Assembly (NCBI RefSeq): GCF_019175385.1
Contig: NC_083340.1
Location: 7,789,706 to 7,853,705, forward strand
Origin: Lycium barbarum
Taxonomy: Eukaryota; Streptophyta; Magnoliopsida; Solanales; Solanaceae
Direction of reading: 5' to 3'
DNA length: 64,000 nucleotides
Part shown: piece by piece, positions 1 through 13,110 of the stretch
Layout: every line of letters begins with the position of its first letter
Numbering within the stretch: position 1 is the first letter of the stretch
Notes under the pieces: generated by a model
Database searches by the model: none
What the model was told of the DNA's origin: nothing
Seen by the model: only the letters and a program-made list of their open reading frames with translations
Position numbers and translations under genes: made by a program

Positions 1-504
1 TTCTTCGTTAGTTAGGACTATTTTGTAAATATGCTAGTCCTTATACTAGCAACTTTTGTAGAGTTCCATTGAACTCAATGGTGCATTATGTAAGTTTTTG
101 TGGGAAGAAATAAGATGCACATCCAATGATGGATGTAATTAACAAAAAAAAAAAAAAAGTGAGCAATCTGTCCTTAACAGCTAGTCAAGCAATAAATCTA
201 TGCTTAAGTTGTGCAGCACTGTTCCATAGAAGTGTAGTGATATCCAGTTTCCTATGCTTCCAGTGCTTGTTTCTGATGCTTGCCTAGACATTAATCTTGA
301 CACTGCCAGGCTGCAGTTGAAGGCCAAGACACTGTACCAGTACCTCTTGAATTATATCTTGATTTTCTAAAATAAGAACTATTTATTTTTAGTAAGGACG
401 ACAAGTAAAGTGAACGGGAGGGAGTAAAAGTCTTATGTTATTAGTGTACACTACCTATATTTTGATTAGTGTTAATAGAAACTTACCTTACGCAAAAAGA
501 AAAA
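1..504. other. gene-free left edge
   Basis: I see no convincing coding region. The stretch is AT-rich with a short poly(A) near 144-158. Around 362-425 it carries sequence resembling one terminus of a Stowaway-like MITE (gggagggagt-type end), without a recognisable partner end in the window. Confidence 0.4.
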
Positions 505-582
505 AGTAATGGCTCCCAGAGCGGGACAATTAACGACACGAGGGAATAATTAAACATTAAGCTGTACGCGATCCTCGGGGAT
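505..582 (+). repeat. duplicated block A, left flank of the LINE
   Basis: The sequence matches the start of the block at 21957 (same order: 'ctcccag', 'gacacgaggga', 'taattaaa'). It continues at 14089 on the other side of the LINE, so the block was split by that insertion. The last 13 bases (570-582, gatcctcggggat) are the left LINE target-site duplication. Confidence 0.65.
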
Positions 583-672
583 AAATTTTTCTCTCCGTAC
601 AACTACGAACTATTCACAAATAACAGGCATATTTTTTCGCTCTCTTAGCGCTTGAGCCTCACGCTCCGTCCC

Positions 673-2517
673 ATGGGGACGCCGGCAGCGCCAGAGTCGG
701 CGTGTCAAGGGGAAAACAATGCTCAGCAGACGGCGACGAACAATGGGAACACCCCAATTCCACAAATGAACAGCTATGCAGGGGCAATCCTTAATACTCC
801 TGTCTTGAACCCTAACAATACCCGATATGGAAATCCCAATGTGAAAGCTTGGTACACAAATCACGATGGGAAGATTGCAGTGTTATTCAAAAATAAAGAT
901 TTCTATGAAACAATGGTTGAAGAATGCAAATTCACTCTAGTTGGAAAATTCATCAAAACTCGTCCCCAAATCGAAAGAATCAGAACCAAATTCGCAGAGA
1001 AAATTACTGTTAAAGGTAATCTCCATGTTGGAGTCTTTGATTACCGTACTGTTTTCTTAGATTTTTCAAAGGAAGAAGATTTTAAAACGGTCTGGTACAA
1101 AAGATCAATAGAAATTGAAGGACAAGTCATGTGGATCGAGAAATGGACTCCAGATTTTAAATCGGACTCACCAATTGTTCCTATATGGGTGTTATTGCCG
1201 GAATTACCATTCCATTGTCATTCATGGAACTATATCAAGAAAATAGTAGCCCCGTTAGGTACTCCCCTAACTATGGACTTAGCTACTGAACGAAGAACAA
1301 GGCCTAGTATGGCAAAAGTGAGAGTAGAAATAGATTTGACCAAACCAAAAATCAACTCTATTTGGATAGGATCCGAGGATGATTCTTGTCCTCGTAAAGG
1401 ATTTACACAAAAAATTGAATATGAAAATCCTCCTAAGTACTGTACTCATTGCAAAATTCTAGGACACTCTATTGTCTAATGTAGAAGAGTGGCTCAAAAG
1501 GAGGAAGAAAAGGAGAAAAAAAGAAATAAGGACAGCAAAACAGAGAATGATGTTACTGGTGGTGAGGAAAGTACTATTGAGAAGGATAAAAATGCTCATG
1601 AGCTGAATGAAAAAAGGGAAGAGATTAAAGAAAAGGTTGACAACCAAAAAGATCAACACAGAGAAAGCATTACTAAACATGATGAGGTGAAAGGAAATGA
1701 GATTGAGGAAAAGGAACAACATGATAATAACATGAAGTTTAACGCTGGCTCCTTACAGCAAAATCAGAAAAAAGGAGAGAAAGGAAAAAAGAAAAAAAGG
1801 TACAGCAAAAAGAAACTTCCCACAAAGAAGAGTATAGTGATGGTTTCTGCAGTTCTTCCACAGAACAGAAAAAAAGAAAAATTGCTGCTGCATAGGAGGA
1901 AACAGAAAAGCATAGTGAGGACATGGTTTCTACTGAATCGAGGGCAGACTCTTTAGTATCGGATCACAACAGGACTGAGGAGGAAAAACAGAAGAATAAG
2001 AAAAAGAACTATGAGGAACAAACTCATGAAGGGCAGAAAGAACCAATCCATATCTGTAACACTAAAGATAAAGAGACGGATGGATCAGGAAATACTGGAA
2101 GAAATCACAGTATACAGAACAAGGCCATAGATGAAGAGCAGAATATTGATCAAAGCAAGTCCAATACTAATAGTAAAAATGATTAGTAAGGATATGGATC
2201 TAGAGGGAGAGCAATCAAACATCCTACCTACTATAGAGGGTATCAACCTGGTTGTAGAACTTAACTGCGAACAGGACCTCCAAGACAACTAAGTCAATGA
2301 GATTCAACAGAGAGGTGGAAAGAAAAAAGAAAGAGGACCCTACTGATGCTATGTCACAATGTCAAAGCAGTGATCAGAGTCAGGACATGGATGAAAACAC
2401 TAGCAAAAGAAAGAGCAAAAACAAAAACAGAGCTAAAGGAGACAAACAAAAAAATAATACCGGGAAGCCTAATCTTCATCAGAGAGGAGAAGGAGATAAA
2501 AAGAATATAACCCCTAG
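673..2517 (+). pseudogene. LINE ORF1 (DUF4283-like RNA-binding protein), broken
   Basis: The start is placed at the ATG at 673 (MGTPAAPES). The upstream in-frame TTG is not a plausible start. The first ~270 residues carry the DUF4283-like region (hydrophobic/aromatic core with WIEKWTPDF and PIWVLLPELPFH) followed by a CCHC knuckle of the form CTHCKILGH...C. In-frame stop 1477-1479 falls inside that knuckle, between the His and the last Cys. The frame then continues as a very Lys/Glu-rich, probably disordered tail, shifts frame around 1860-1930, and ends before ORF2. In living plant L1s this protein is thought to bind the element RNA and chaperone it; here it is non-functional. Confidence 0.8.
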
Positions 2518-2523
2518 TTTCCA

Positions 2524-3595
2524 ATGATTTGTAAAATGTTTTGGAATATTAGGGGGGTTAGATCCAAAAAAGCTATTCATAGACTCAAAAAACTTGCTAA
2601 CATCAACAAAATGGTTTTCATAGCTGTTTTTGAGCCTTTTGTAGACAAAAGCAAGATAGAAGGTTATAAAAGATTTCTGGGATATCATCATTGTGTTACC
2701 AATTCTAATGGTAAAATATGGTGTTTCTGGAACCACATGGATCATACTATTATTATTGAGGATAATGAACAACATATCACTCTCAATATGAAAAATCATG
2801 TTGCAGACAGAGGCACTTATATCTCAGCAGTGTATACTAAAAGCTCTGCTAGAGAAAGAAGAGAGCTTTGGGACAGTATTGATAACTTGAATAACTCGTG
2901 GGATGGTCCTTGGTGTATTGGTGGAGATTTTAACGTGATCATGGATCCTGAAGAGAACTGTGGTGGCAATCTAGAGCTAGTAAGAGCCTAGATTTTATCA
3001 GTATTATGGAGGCTTGTGGTTTTATGGATATTGGTTTCTCCGGACCAAAATTTACTTGGTGTAATAACAGAAGTCCAAGAAAGAGAATCTGGAAAAGATT
3101 AGATAGAGTCTTAGTCAATGATCAGTGGGCTCAAAAATTCAATAACAATACTGTTCAGCACCTAGCTAGAACAGGCTCGGATCATAGAACTCTTTTGGTG
3201 AAGTCTCTAAATGATGATCATCATCATATTAAGTATTTTAGATTTCTGAATTTTTGGACTACTCAGCCTGATTTTCTGGGGATAGTGCAACAAAGCTGGG
3301 AAACAAGAATAGATGGTAATCCAATGTGGCAACTCTAGTCCAAGTTAAAGCTTCTAAGCAAAAGACTGAGTGGATGGTCCAAAGAGAGCATTGGGGATAT
3401 TAATGAGGAGGTTAACAACTGGGAGGCTAAAATTCTTATTTTGGAGGACATGGATCTGCAAAATAACTCTGAACTTCACAGAGAAGAACTTAACAAGGGA
3501 CATGCCGAGTATGTAAGATGGTTGGGGCTTCAGGATAACTTGATGAGACAAAAAACTCAGACAAAATAGTTCAAGGAAGGTGATTATAATTCGAG
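2524..3595 (+). pseudogene. LINE ORF2 N-terminus: apurinic-type endonuclease, broken
   Basis: ORF2 begins MICKMFWNIRG, the standard exo-endo-phosphatase start of plant L1s. Recognisable motifs follow: the acidic residue in AVFEPF, GGDFNVI (Asp/Asn catalytic strand) near 2925, and TGSDHRTL near 3175 (the catalytic SDH). A stop/frameshift occurs near 2989-3006 and further stops at 3336-3338 and 3568-3570. The coding sequence is cut at 3600, inside the linker FKEGDYNSSYF, by the nested LTR and resumes at 8117. In active elements this domain nicks target DNA to prime reverse transcription. Confidence 0.85.
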
Positions 3596-3600
3596 TTACT

Positions 3601-6600
3601 TGTCATGCCCCATTTTAACCGGAAGGTTAAAGTAGAGTACAACATATTGGAGATTCCTGTTTTTTTTTTTTTGTTTATTTTAAGGAGTCGCCACCTAATT
3701 AATTATGGTGAATTAGGACACCTAAAGTTTATTAAAGTTATGTTTAAAGTTGACTCTGTTTAAGGTCTGCGAAACTTAAGATTCTAGGTAAGGGTTCAAT
3801 TAGTCTAAAGGGAAGGTATTAGGCACCCTTTAAGACCCATTAACAATGGTTAACAGACCGGACTTATAATTAATTAGGCTAAGTATAAATATAGTATTAT
3901 AGGAAAGAACGTAGCTTTGTAAATGTGGCTAAAGTTATAAATAGACCTGTAAGAATGCTATTAAAATAGAACTTGTAGAAAATAATAATTTACACAAAAG
4001 AGTTTATAAAATAAATTGAAGAAAAACGCAGGATGGTGTAATGTTTTAAACATGTTTGAACATAACTCAAAAGGGAAGACATTAACTGATTTTGTTTTAA
4101 AAGTAAAGATAAGATGGGATTTTTCCTTCTCTTTCTTAAATATGTTTATTCACTATGCCGGATTAAAAATGTACGTGATTGATTCAAACTTGAAGAGTTG
4201 TTGATAAAGTATACATGAGTTCATACTTACGTCTTAGTGACATTTCAAAATTTTCTAGGATAATAAGAATAGGACATACTCTTAATTCAAAATAGATATT
4301 CGCAACTTCGCGTCTTTGAAAATCAATTGTATAATATAAGTGAATACTATAGGTATTATAAACATATTTAGAAATAGACGAAATAGATAAAAGAAAACTA
4401 AGTTGATGGAATTACTAATAGTTCTTCCTTAAGATGACTACTTATTGTTTCTACAACTACCCATACTAATTCTCTATAATTCATATAAACTAAGAGGCAA
4501 AAATTAAGTGTTAGTCATACAAGGTAAATAAAAAATACACAACAAAAAATAAGATAGAAGGAAAGAAGGGTAAATGGATCAATCCATTTTTAGGACTGCT
4601 GCTGCGGATAGAACTGATAGGCTGACTCGAAAAGAATATCTTGTTGGGCTTTTAGCCCAACACTGAATACGGAGGAAGAGATATTATCGACTTTAGCGGC
4701 GACATAGTCTCCAAACGAGACTGCTCGGGTGGTGGGAGTCTTTATGAAGACTCCATTTCGCTCCGAAGTGTACATGTAAAAAGAAAGGGAGAATAATGGT
4801 TAGATGATATCCATGCTTAACAAATTAAATCAAGAAGAGAGCTTAACACAAGGATGATCAATTTGAAAACACTACTTAAGAAATGATTCATGATGACAAA
4901 CAAATTGTTAAGGCGTAAAGACATGTACATACGGTCCAAAGCAGAAGCTAACTGAACTGATGACAAGTAAAACAAAAGATAAAATGGGCAGTAGACAACC
5001 ACCACTTGACTCAAGGAAAACAGTTTAAATGACAGATTCACATTTTGAACTCAACTGAATAAGATCATCTTTTGCCACTCATCTAAACTAACATGCCTTA
5101 TGGTCTTAATTGGTTTCAAAACAGGGGAATACAAGTGTAGGACAAACTAAACAGCAACCAAGATCATTCAAGCATGTCTAAATCTAAACTAAAGCATAAT
5201 GAAGGCAAACTAGCAACAAAGATTTGAGTTTATCCTACCCTGATAATTACCAGCTTAAGACAACATGATATGGGGGATACAAAGAGAAAGATAACAAGGC
5301 AATAACAGTTCAAGACATGAGAGATGCAGCACACACAAACTAGAGGCTATAGGGGAAAAGATATCCATCATACTTTCCGGATACAAAGAAGGCAAACCAA
5401 CCAATTAGCTTTAACATAAATAAAAATGACCACTGATGGACATATCCTAACCAGCAGATCAGTGCACAGCAATGTAAACCACATCAACATGCTTTTTGAC
5501 ATTCTTTAGTTATACTTAGAGAAACATAATGATCTCAACCTTCATATGGACCAAAGAAACAAAGCATCAGGCAAGATTGCATAGCATTCCAACTCATATA
5601 ATGTCCTTAAGTGCACAAGCAGGTGTAAGTTCAACAGGAAATTGTCATGTGGCATAAGAACTTGTATTTTTGTCAACAAAGCACATCAGATGGACTTACA
5701 AACCTAGCAGCATATTGTCAAGAGTTTCCTGATATTGAAGCTAGACTTAAAATCCTTTTAAAGCCCTTTTAAGCATTTTATAAGGAGCTCAGATCAGGAT
5801 ATCGAACCAGTATCTCACTGGACACTTAAACACAAACAGATAGGAATTAGACGAATGGGAATACTAAACCCTTCATAAACTATAATATTAGACACTCCCA
5901 GATATCAAACCCTATAGGCAACACTAAACCCCAATTGGTAACTTTAATATTCAACTGACCAAAACATGTGTTAACTATCCAGGTTTAACACAGAACTAGC
6001 AAATCATATATATAAAAGCTAAAATGATCATATTTTGTATAAGTGTACATCAACAGTGATGCGACTAATCATGCTTATACAGAAAACTATGCTATCATTT
6101 GCACGCAAAGGGCTAATTCGAGAGAGCATATCTAAACACTAATTGAATGCCCTGATACTACGTATCCTCTGTATTTTTTCTCTTAAAATTACCACATATG
6201 CCCAGATTTATATACTGATACATAACATCAGTCAACTTAAACTAAACAACTAACATGATGTCATTGGCTTATCTATAGGCAACTTAAGCATCACTTTCAA
6301 CCAAAAATGAATGGAAACTACGGATTAAACTTGACAACATATTTATGAATTAATGACTGAAGCCAGACATGTGCATGATCTTACCTAAACAAAAAAAAAC
6401 ATTTCATTACAAACCAACAGCGACAGAAAACAGTAAAGAAATGAAGGTTCGGGATTTTAAATAACAAACGAAAGAACTTGGCTAATCAAGGATTTAAACT
6501 AATGTTCAGTTTATATTTAATGGACCTAAAACAACATATTTTACTTTGTTTGTAACAGAATCACTAAATAGATTTTGAACTGGCAGGTTCATAGAAAGAA

Positions 6601-8116
6601 CAAGCATTTGAAAGACATCAACTGATTTTGAACACCAAATCATCTCGGCTTAATCGTCCAAACATGAACTCATACGAACATCTAAATACTAACAAAACTG
6701 AAATTGAACTAAACTAAAATTAAGACATAAACAAATGGATGCTGTTAATTACCAAACTGAGACTAAACCAAATTAAGGCACAGACATACAAACATTATTA
6801 CTTACTAAATCGAACCTGGATTCATTAAACATGAACATGCATAATGACATTAAGCTGCTAAAATGAGATTAAACCGACTGAAACAACAACACACACAAAC
6901 ATACCAGAAATCCCAGATTTGAAAGAAAAGAGTACACTGACCTTTTGTGGGTGCAGTGAAGTGGGGATCATCGATGTCTCGAATCTACACTCGAACGCGA
7001 CGCACTCGAACTCGATAAAAAAATAACTAGAGTTTTAAAAGAAACAAGGAAAGACAAAATAGAGTAATTGTTGACTGTTTTTGTTGATTAAAATTGATGT
7101 TTTTGTAGGGGATTTTGGGTTCCAAATCCTTCGTTTTTCCTGTTTTCTCCTTCTTTCTTGCTCATCAAATCCCTCTTTTCTAAAACGATCTTCAATCCCC
7201 CCCCCCCCCCTTTAAAACGATTCCCCCCGATTCCATTTATAGGGTTTCCAAAAAAAAATAAAGAGAGGAGCGGCGTGGGGGGAACAAAGGCGACAGAGGA
7301 GACAGAGGCGTGGGGGGACAAGGGAGTATGGGAGCAGAGGCGGGTGGAGATGATGATGGCAGAGAACGTGGGGAACAAGGGAGTGTGAAGGTGCAGAGAA
7401 GGGTAAGAAGAGAGAGAGGTGAGTGGAGAGGAACGTGGGCGTGGGGGACAGCAAAGTATGGAGGTGCAGAGAGAGATGAAGGAGGAGAGACGAAAGAGAG
7501 GTGAGCGACGTGAGAGAGAAAGTGAGGAGGAGCGATAGAGAGAGTGGGGAGGCGGCTGAAAATGGAAAAAGAAAGAGAGATAGAGGGATTAGGGTAAAGG
7601 AGAAAAGAAATAAGGGGATTGGGTCAGGAAAAAATAGAATTGGGCTGGTCCGTTTGGGCTGGCCCATTAATTTAAATATGGGTTGAAAATGTGGTTGGGT
7701 ATAAAAATGTGGGTTGTTTATTTGGGTAGGGAAATAATATTGTATTTGTATTCTGAGCCATTAATTGGCTGAAAATTATTGACCATTCTTCCGCTATTTA
7801 ATTATTTTGGGATTCTAATTTAATAACTTGTATAATATATTATGTAAAGTCAATAAATAATTAATATGTAGAAGAATAAAGATTTTTGCAAAATGTTGTA
7901 TTGTAATTAATTTAACGATTCCAAACCCGAAGAAATGAAATGATGACGAATCGTCTAAAAGTTGTAGTAAAGTGATACTTGTAATGTCAAAAAATAAAAG
8001 TAATGATATTAGTAGCAGTGGCAATAAAATATTGTAAAAATAAAGTATTTAGCTCGTCAATGAAGTTAGACGCCCGAGTGAATAAGATTGAGGAGGGACA
8101 AAATTGGGTGTCAACA
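3601..8116 (+). mobile_element. Ogre/Tat-like Ty3-gypsy solo LTR (4516 bp)
   Basis: It begins TGTCATGCCCC and ends GGTGTCAACA (TG...CA), flanked by the perfect 5-bp duplication TTACT (3596-3600 and 8117-8121). The early segment has the 'ggagtcgccacctaatt ... aaagggaaggtattaggcaccc' layout that I associate with Ogre/Tat LTRs of plants. There is no gag-pol, primer-binding site or second LTR, so this is a solo LTR left by LTR-LTR recombination. It contains a C-run at 7197-7210 and a long GA-rich stretch (about 7255-7620) whose open frames on both strands are compositional and not genes. It interrupts the LINE endonuclease-RT linker. Confidence 0.85.
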
Positions 8117-9756
8117 TTACTTCCATAGCATTCTTAGAAACAGAAGGAGAAAACTTCTCCTTCACAGAATAAAAAATCACAGAGGGGCTTGGATTCAAGG
8201 GGAAGAGAAAATCTCTAAGGCTGCTGTTAGTCACTTTAAAGGTTTTTTCAATCTGAGGCAGCAGACTAATGATCATAGAATTCTGGATTGCATACCTTCT
8301 ATAATCAATGATCAGGATAATGAGCACCTTATTGCTATTCCCAACGAGGAGGAAATTAAAGAGGCTATATTCAGCATGAATCCTGAAAGCAGCGCTGGTC
8401 CAGATGGTTTCAATGGCAAATTCTTCCAATTCTGCTGGGACATCATTGCCTTTGTCACTAAGTTCTTTAAAGGTAAAAATTTTACAAAGTTTTATACCCA
8501 CACCTGTTTAGCTTTTATCCCTAAAGTGGATTCTCCTTCCACCTTTCATGAATTCAGACCCATTAGCCTTAGTAACTTTACCAATAAGATCATCTCTAAA
8601 CTAGTGGCTAATAGGCTTAGTCCTCTGTTGACCAATCTAGTTTCACCCAATCAAAGTGGCTTGTTACTGGGAGATTGATAACGGAGAATGTAATGCTTGC
8701 ACAAGAAATTGTGCATGACATTAGGAAGCATAACAAGGGTGGTAATATGGTTATGAAACTAGATATGGCTAAAGCTTACGACAGATTGTCTTGGTCCTTC
8801 TTATTTAATGTCCTAAAGAGATTCGGCTTTTGTGATAAGTGGATAGACATGATTAGAAGAATAGTGGATAATGTTTGGTATTCTATTCTGATTAATGGTA
8901 CCAGACAAGGGTTCTTTCAATCTTCTTAAGGTCTAAAACAAAGGGACCCTGTCTCTCCTTCTCTTTTCATTTTGGCTGCAGAAGTTTTTTCTAGATCCTT
9001 GAACAACCTACTCAATCATAACAATTTTACTCCTTTTTCCATGAACAAGAGAGGACCTCAAATCAGTCATCTTGCCTATGCCGACGACATTATCATCTTC
9101 TCTAGTGGTAATTCTAAATCTGTAAGACTTGTCATGAAAGTGATAAAAGCCTATGAAAAAGCTTCTGGGCAAAAAATCAATGATAGTAAGAGTTTCTTTC
9201 TCACTGGACCTCGGACCAGTCCCTATAGAACTAACAAATTAAGACAATGCAGTGGTTTCATGGATACGACCTTCCCCTTTACATACTTGGGCTGCCCCAT
9301 TTTTTCTAGAAGAAAGAAAATAGAATACTTTGATGGTATGGTGTCTGGGGTGGTTAAAAGGATGAATGGTTGGCAAGAGAAGATGCTAACAGTAGGTGGA
9401 AGAGCTGTTTTGATCAAAAATGTCCTCCAGTCGTTACCTACCTACCCCCTCTCAGCTCTAAATCCTCCGAAAGGTACTATTAACCTTATTGAAAAGCACA
9501 TGGCTCGGTTTTATTGGGGTTCTTCTATTGAGAAAAGAAAATATCACTGGAGTTCTTGGAAAAATCTCTACTATCCTAAAGAAGGAGGGGTCGGAATCAG
9601 AACCCTCTCGGACATCACCAAAACTTTATCCATCAAAAGATGGTGGAGATTGAGGACAAAGCAGTCCCTATGGGCTGATTTCATGAAAAAGAAGTATTGT
9701 TCTATCAAACATATAGTGCAGAAGAAGTACATCACAGGAAACTCTCAAGGATGAAA
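8117..9756 (+). pseudogene. LINE ORF2 middle: reverse transcriptase domain, broken
   Basis: This continues the endonuclease ORF after the nested LTR. RT landmarks run in order: SSAGPDGFNGKFF (near 8390), FRPISLSN (near 8555), SPNQSG, KLDMAKAYDRLSW with the first catalytic Asp (near 8760), a GxxQ..PxSP-type region near 8930-8960, and HLAYADDIIIF with the catalytic YADD (near 9075). A frameshift near 8675, an in-frame stop at 8927-8929 and a stop/frameshift near 9752 inactivate it. In a live element this enzyme copies element RNA at the nicked target. Confidence 0.9.
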
Positions 9757-10434
9757 GAACTAGTATGGGCCAGAAACCATGCCGAAAAGCACATCAAATG
9801 GAATATCAATGCAGGGAACTGTAAGTTTTGGTGGGATACCTGGACCAATCATGGCCCTGTTGCAATGATCCCTTTTGTTAACTACGATGATATTTTGGCT
9901 AATCTTACTGTTAAAGACTTTATGATTAACAGAGAATGGGATGAGAGAATTCTTTCATGCATTTTACCTCCCAATATTATCAATGATATTCAGGGCATAG
10001 AAATTGGGCCTGAGGACCAAGACGATGACCCAGTCTGGAATTGCACTGAGGATGGTCGCTACACCAACAAAACTGCCTGGCACATCAACAGGAAAAACAG
10101 ACAACAAGATGATTTTCTGAACAACATTTGGCACAAAACTATTCCTTACAAGGTTTCTTTCCTAGTATGGAGATTATATCACGGGAAATTGCCTTTCAAT
10201 GAAGCTCTCAACAGACGTGGAATCTACTCTAATGAGGTATGTTTTTGTTGTTCTAACCATGTGATTTATTACACTAACCATACTTTTACGCAGGGAGAAG
10301 TGGCTAAACATATATGGAAATATATTGGAGCCCCTATAGGAATCATCCATCAACCAGGTCCTATCAAAAGAACTATTCGAAATTGGTGGGATCAGCAGGC
10401 CAAGAACAATGTTCATAAACTCATTATTCACAGA
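9697..10434 (+). pseudogene. LINE ORF2: zf-RVT (zinc-binding RT-associated) region
   Basis: This reading frame overlaps the end of the RT frame through a frameshift. It carries the plant zf-RVT signature: W...P.K..FLVWRL..GKLP, then a CFCC cluster and a later HIWKYIG block. It ends at the nested LTR at 10435. The homologous minus-strand LINE at 61163-62530 has the same block order. When the LTR and one TSD copy are discounted, the frame runs on without a shift into 13111 and aligns residue for residue with that homologue across the VCWEIW motif. Confidence 0.8.
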
Positions 10435-13105
10435 TGTTATATCCCGTATTTTCGTACGATGCATTATTCATAAGCTGAGGTGGGGTCCACATGTCGAGAT
10501 TTTTTTTTAGAACATATGAAAAGTTATATGAATAATATATGCGAAGTTTAACACAACCCAAGAAGGACCCTTGAGCCAAATCAAAGTGAAAGCCCTCCAA
10601 AATAATATTTTTAAGATACGTTTTCGGGTGATTTGATTTTGGGAGGTCATAACCTTATCGTCCTTTGGGAATTTGGGAAAACTCCCAGAATGAAAGTTGT
10701 AGATAATTGAAATAGCTTTCCAACCATAGGTCGTGGGTCTTCATGTGACATCGGGATAAGGAGATATGAACATTTTAAGGCAGAAAGGTCAAGCTGGGCA
10801 ATGAATTCGGCCCAACCCGATTCCAAGTCGGGTCAGCCCATTTTCTTTGCCATTTAATGAAAAAATTCGGCCTTCTCTTCATTTTCAGACCTCAAAAAAC
10901 CCAGAAATTTCAGAGGTAGAGAGAGAGAGGAGAGATAGAGAAAGAAACCAAATTTTGACCACAATCTAAGCCCCGAATCGCGAAGCTCCTGAAGAGAAAA
11001 GTGTTGTACGTCGCGTTGCCTTCAATTTAAGCTAAAAATCAGCCAAGAAAGAGAGGGTGAAAGTGGTTGCTGCATGATTAAGGTCCATTTTTCATTGTTA
11101 ACAAGTTTATTTAGAGTTTTAACGGATTAGAACGGAGAAAATAGCATTATAAACTCGTTTGTTGTTTTGTTGGGATTTATGGATTAAGGGGCTGTTTTAG
11201 GTGGATTAAATGGATGGAATTAGCTGAGTTATGATGTATAATAATTGTTGACATTGTTGTTGAAGTTGTTGATAAGTTGTTGTTCTTGAATTTGGGAGAA
11301 TAAAGCGTATAAAGATATTGTATACAAAGCGTATACCGGGCTGTTTTGTGCCGATATTTGGGGCTGTTTTATGTAATTTTCGTGACTGTTTATTGACAAT
11401 ATTTTGGGGCTGTTTTATATAATTTTCGTGGCTGTTTTATGACAAAATTTTGGGGCTGTTTTATGTAATTTTTGTGGTTGTTTTGTGACTATATTTTGGA
11501 GCTGTTTGGTATAATATTTGTGGCTGTTTTGCGATGATATTTTGGGGACTGTTTTATGGTCGTTATGGACTGTTTTGTAGGCTGGAATATCGGGGGATTG
11601 GCTGTAGTTGTTGTTGTTGTTGTTATATTATGGATATACGGAAATAAAGAAGTGTATACAAGCATTGGCATCCGAATGTATATTAGGCTGTTTTGGGAGT
11701 AATTTAAGAATGGATTTAAGTCTAGTTTGATATGAAATTGTTGGTATTGTTGTTGTTGGTATTTTGATTGATGTTTGGCTAAGTTGGAATTTCGAGGATT
11801 GTTAAGTTTACAGGGGAAATGCTGCCCAATTTTCTCTAGAATTTACGACGCGTCCTTATAATCTATTAACTAATGTTAATATGAATTCTCCCGTGAAGGT
11901 AACGACGTGACATTGGAGGAGAGCAAGTGAACGATAACATATCTAAACGACAAAGGTATGTGAGGCTAGTCCTTTCTTTCAAATGGCATGAATCCTATAG
12001 CATAAGTTCTTTTCCTCTTCATGAGTTCCTATTTTCCGGAAAGCTAGAAGCCTAAGTCCATAAATGTCTATATAAGATAAGAGATATGATATGATGATGC
12101 CATATTGATAATGATGCTATTTATTGCTTACACTCACCTTATGTACTAATTCCTTCAAGGTGAGGCAGAATGTCAATAATTGCTCCATAATGAAATCGGG
12201 GGATCACGACCTTACGTCACCCCGATAGAGTATAGTTGATCTTGAGTCTTATGCATGTACTATGATAAGCATATTATTACAAGTATTTTTTATGAGCATG
12301 TCATGATCATATTACACCGCGCCTAGTTGGCCGGGCAGTCACCGCCAAGGCGGGCAGCTATACGGATACACCATGACCTTTTGGCATGGGCAGACACCAC
12401 TAGTGGGCGGCATGAGATGGTACCCCGGACGCGGGAGGCCTGGACGCGGGCTAATGTTATTGATTATTACACCGTTCCGATATGGACGGGCAGCTTGCAT
12501 ATTATGCATATATGAGATTATGATGAGTATGAGTAAGACAGCATGCATTACTTCTTTTATGATTGTCATTCAGATTCAGATGTTTCATATTGATGTTCAC
12601 ATTATATTATCACTGTCTTTCTTCATTGTTTATGCCTCTCATACTCAGTACAATGTTCGTACTGACGTCCGTTTTCTTTGGACGCTGTGTTCGTGCCCAC
12701 AGGTAGACAGGAAGGTGAGCTTGGTCCAGACCCTTAGTAGCTGTCAACTGATCGAGAGCACTCCATTGTCCGGAGGTGCTTATGGTTCTTCTTTTGGTAT
12801 ATATGCATATTTTGGGCATGACGGAGTCTTGTTCCGTCTATATGTTTAGTATGTCAGTAGAGGCTCGTAGATACGCAGTGTGGGTCAGATGGTCTCGCAA
12901 GATGTTATTATTATGTATATGTTATTTTGATGGCCGAGAGGCAAATGTATATAAGTATTTATGTTTTTATATAAAATATGATTTTCCTACAATTCGTGTA
13001 TAAAATTGGTAAAAAGGCATTAAATGAGTAAGATGAGTATTAGAACGAGTGGTGCTCGGTGGCTAGCCCCGGGTACCCGTCACGGCCCCTAGCTGGGTCG
13101 TGACA
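10435..13105 (+). mobile_element. LTR-retrotransposon solo LTR (2671 bp), second copy of the 35864 family
   Basis: It starts TGTTATATCCCG and ends GGGTCGTGACA; its ends are the reverse complement of those at 35864-39494. Flanks are acaga (10430-10434) and acatt (13106-13110), a 5-bp TSD with two mismatches. The assignment is supported because removing the LTR and one copy leaves the LINE frame uninterrupted. No internal coding region is present. The strand is inferred by analogy with 49610-53466, where a polypurine tract shows the TGTCACG end to be the right end of the sense strand. Confidence 0.8.
11340..11570 (+). repeat. 46-bp tandem repeat inside the solo LTR
   Basis: About five units of a T-rich 46-bp motif recur (gggctg at 11361, 11407 and 11453, then degenerate gagctg 11499 and gggact 11545). 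It is an LTR-internal minisatellite. No coding potential. Confidence 0.75.
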
Positions 13106-13110
13106 ACATT

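Noticed and set aside
7088..7686. Overlapping open frames on both strands
   Set aside because: They arise from the GA/CT-rich low-complexity part of the Ogre-like LTR. No domain and no conserved start.
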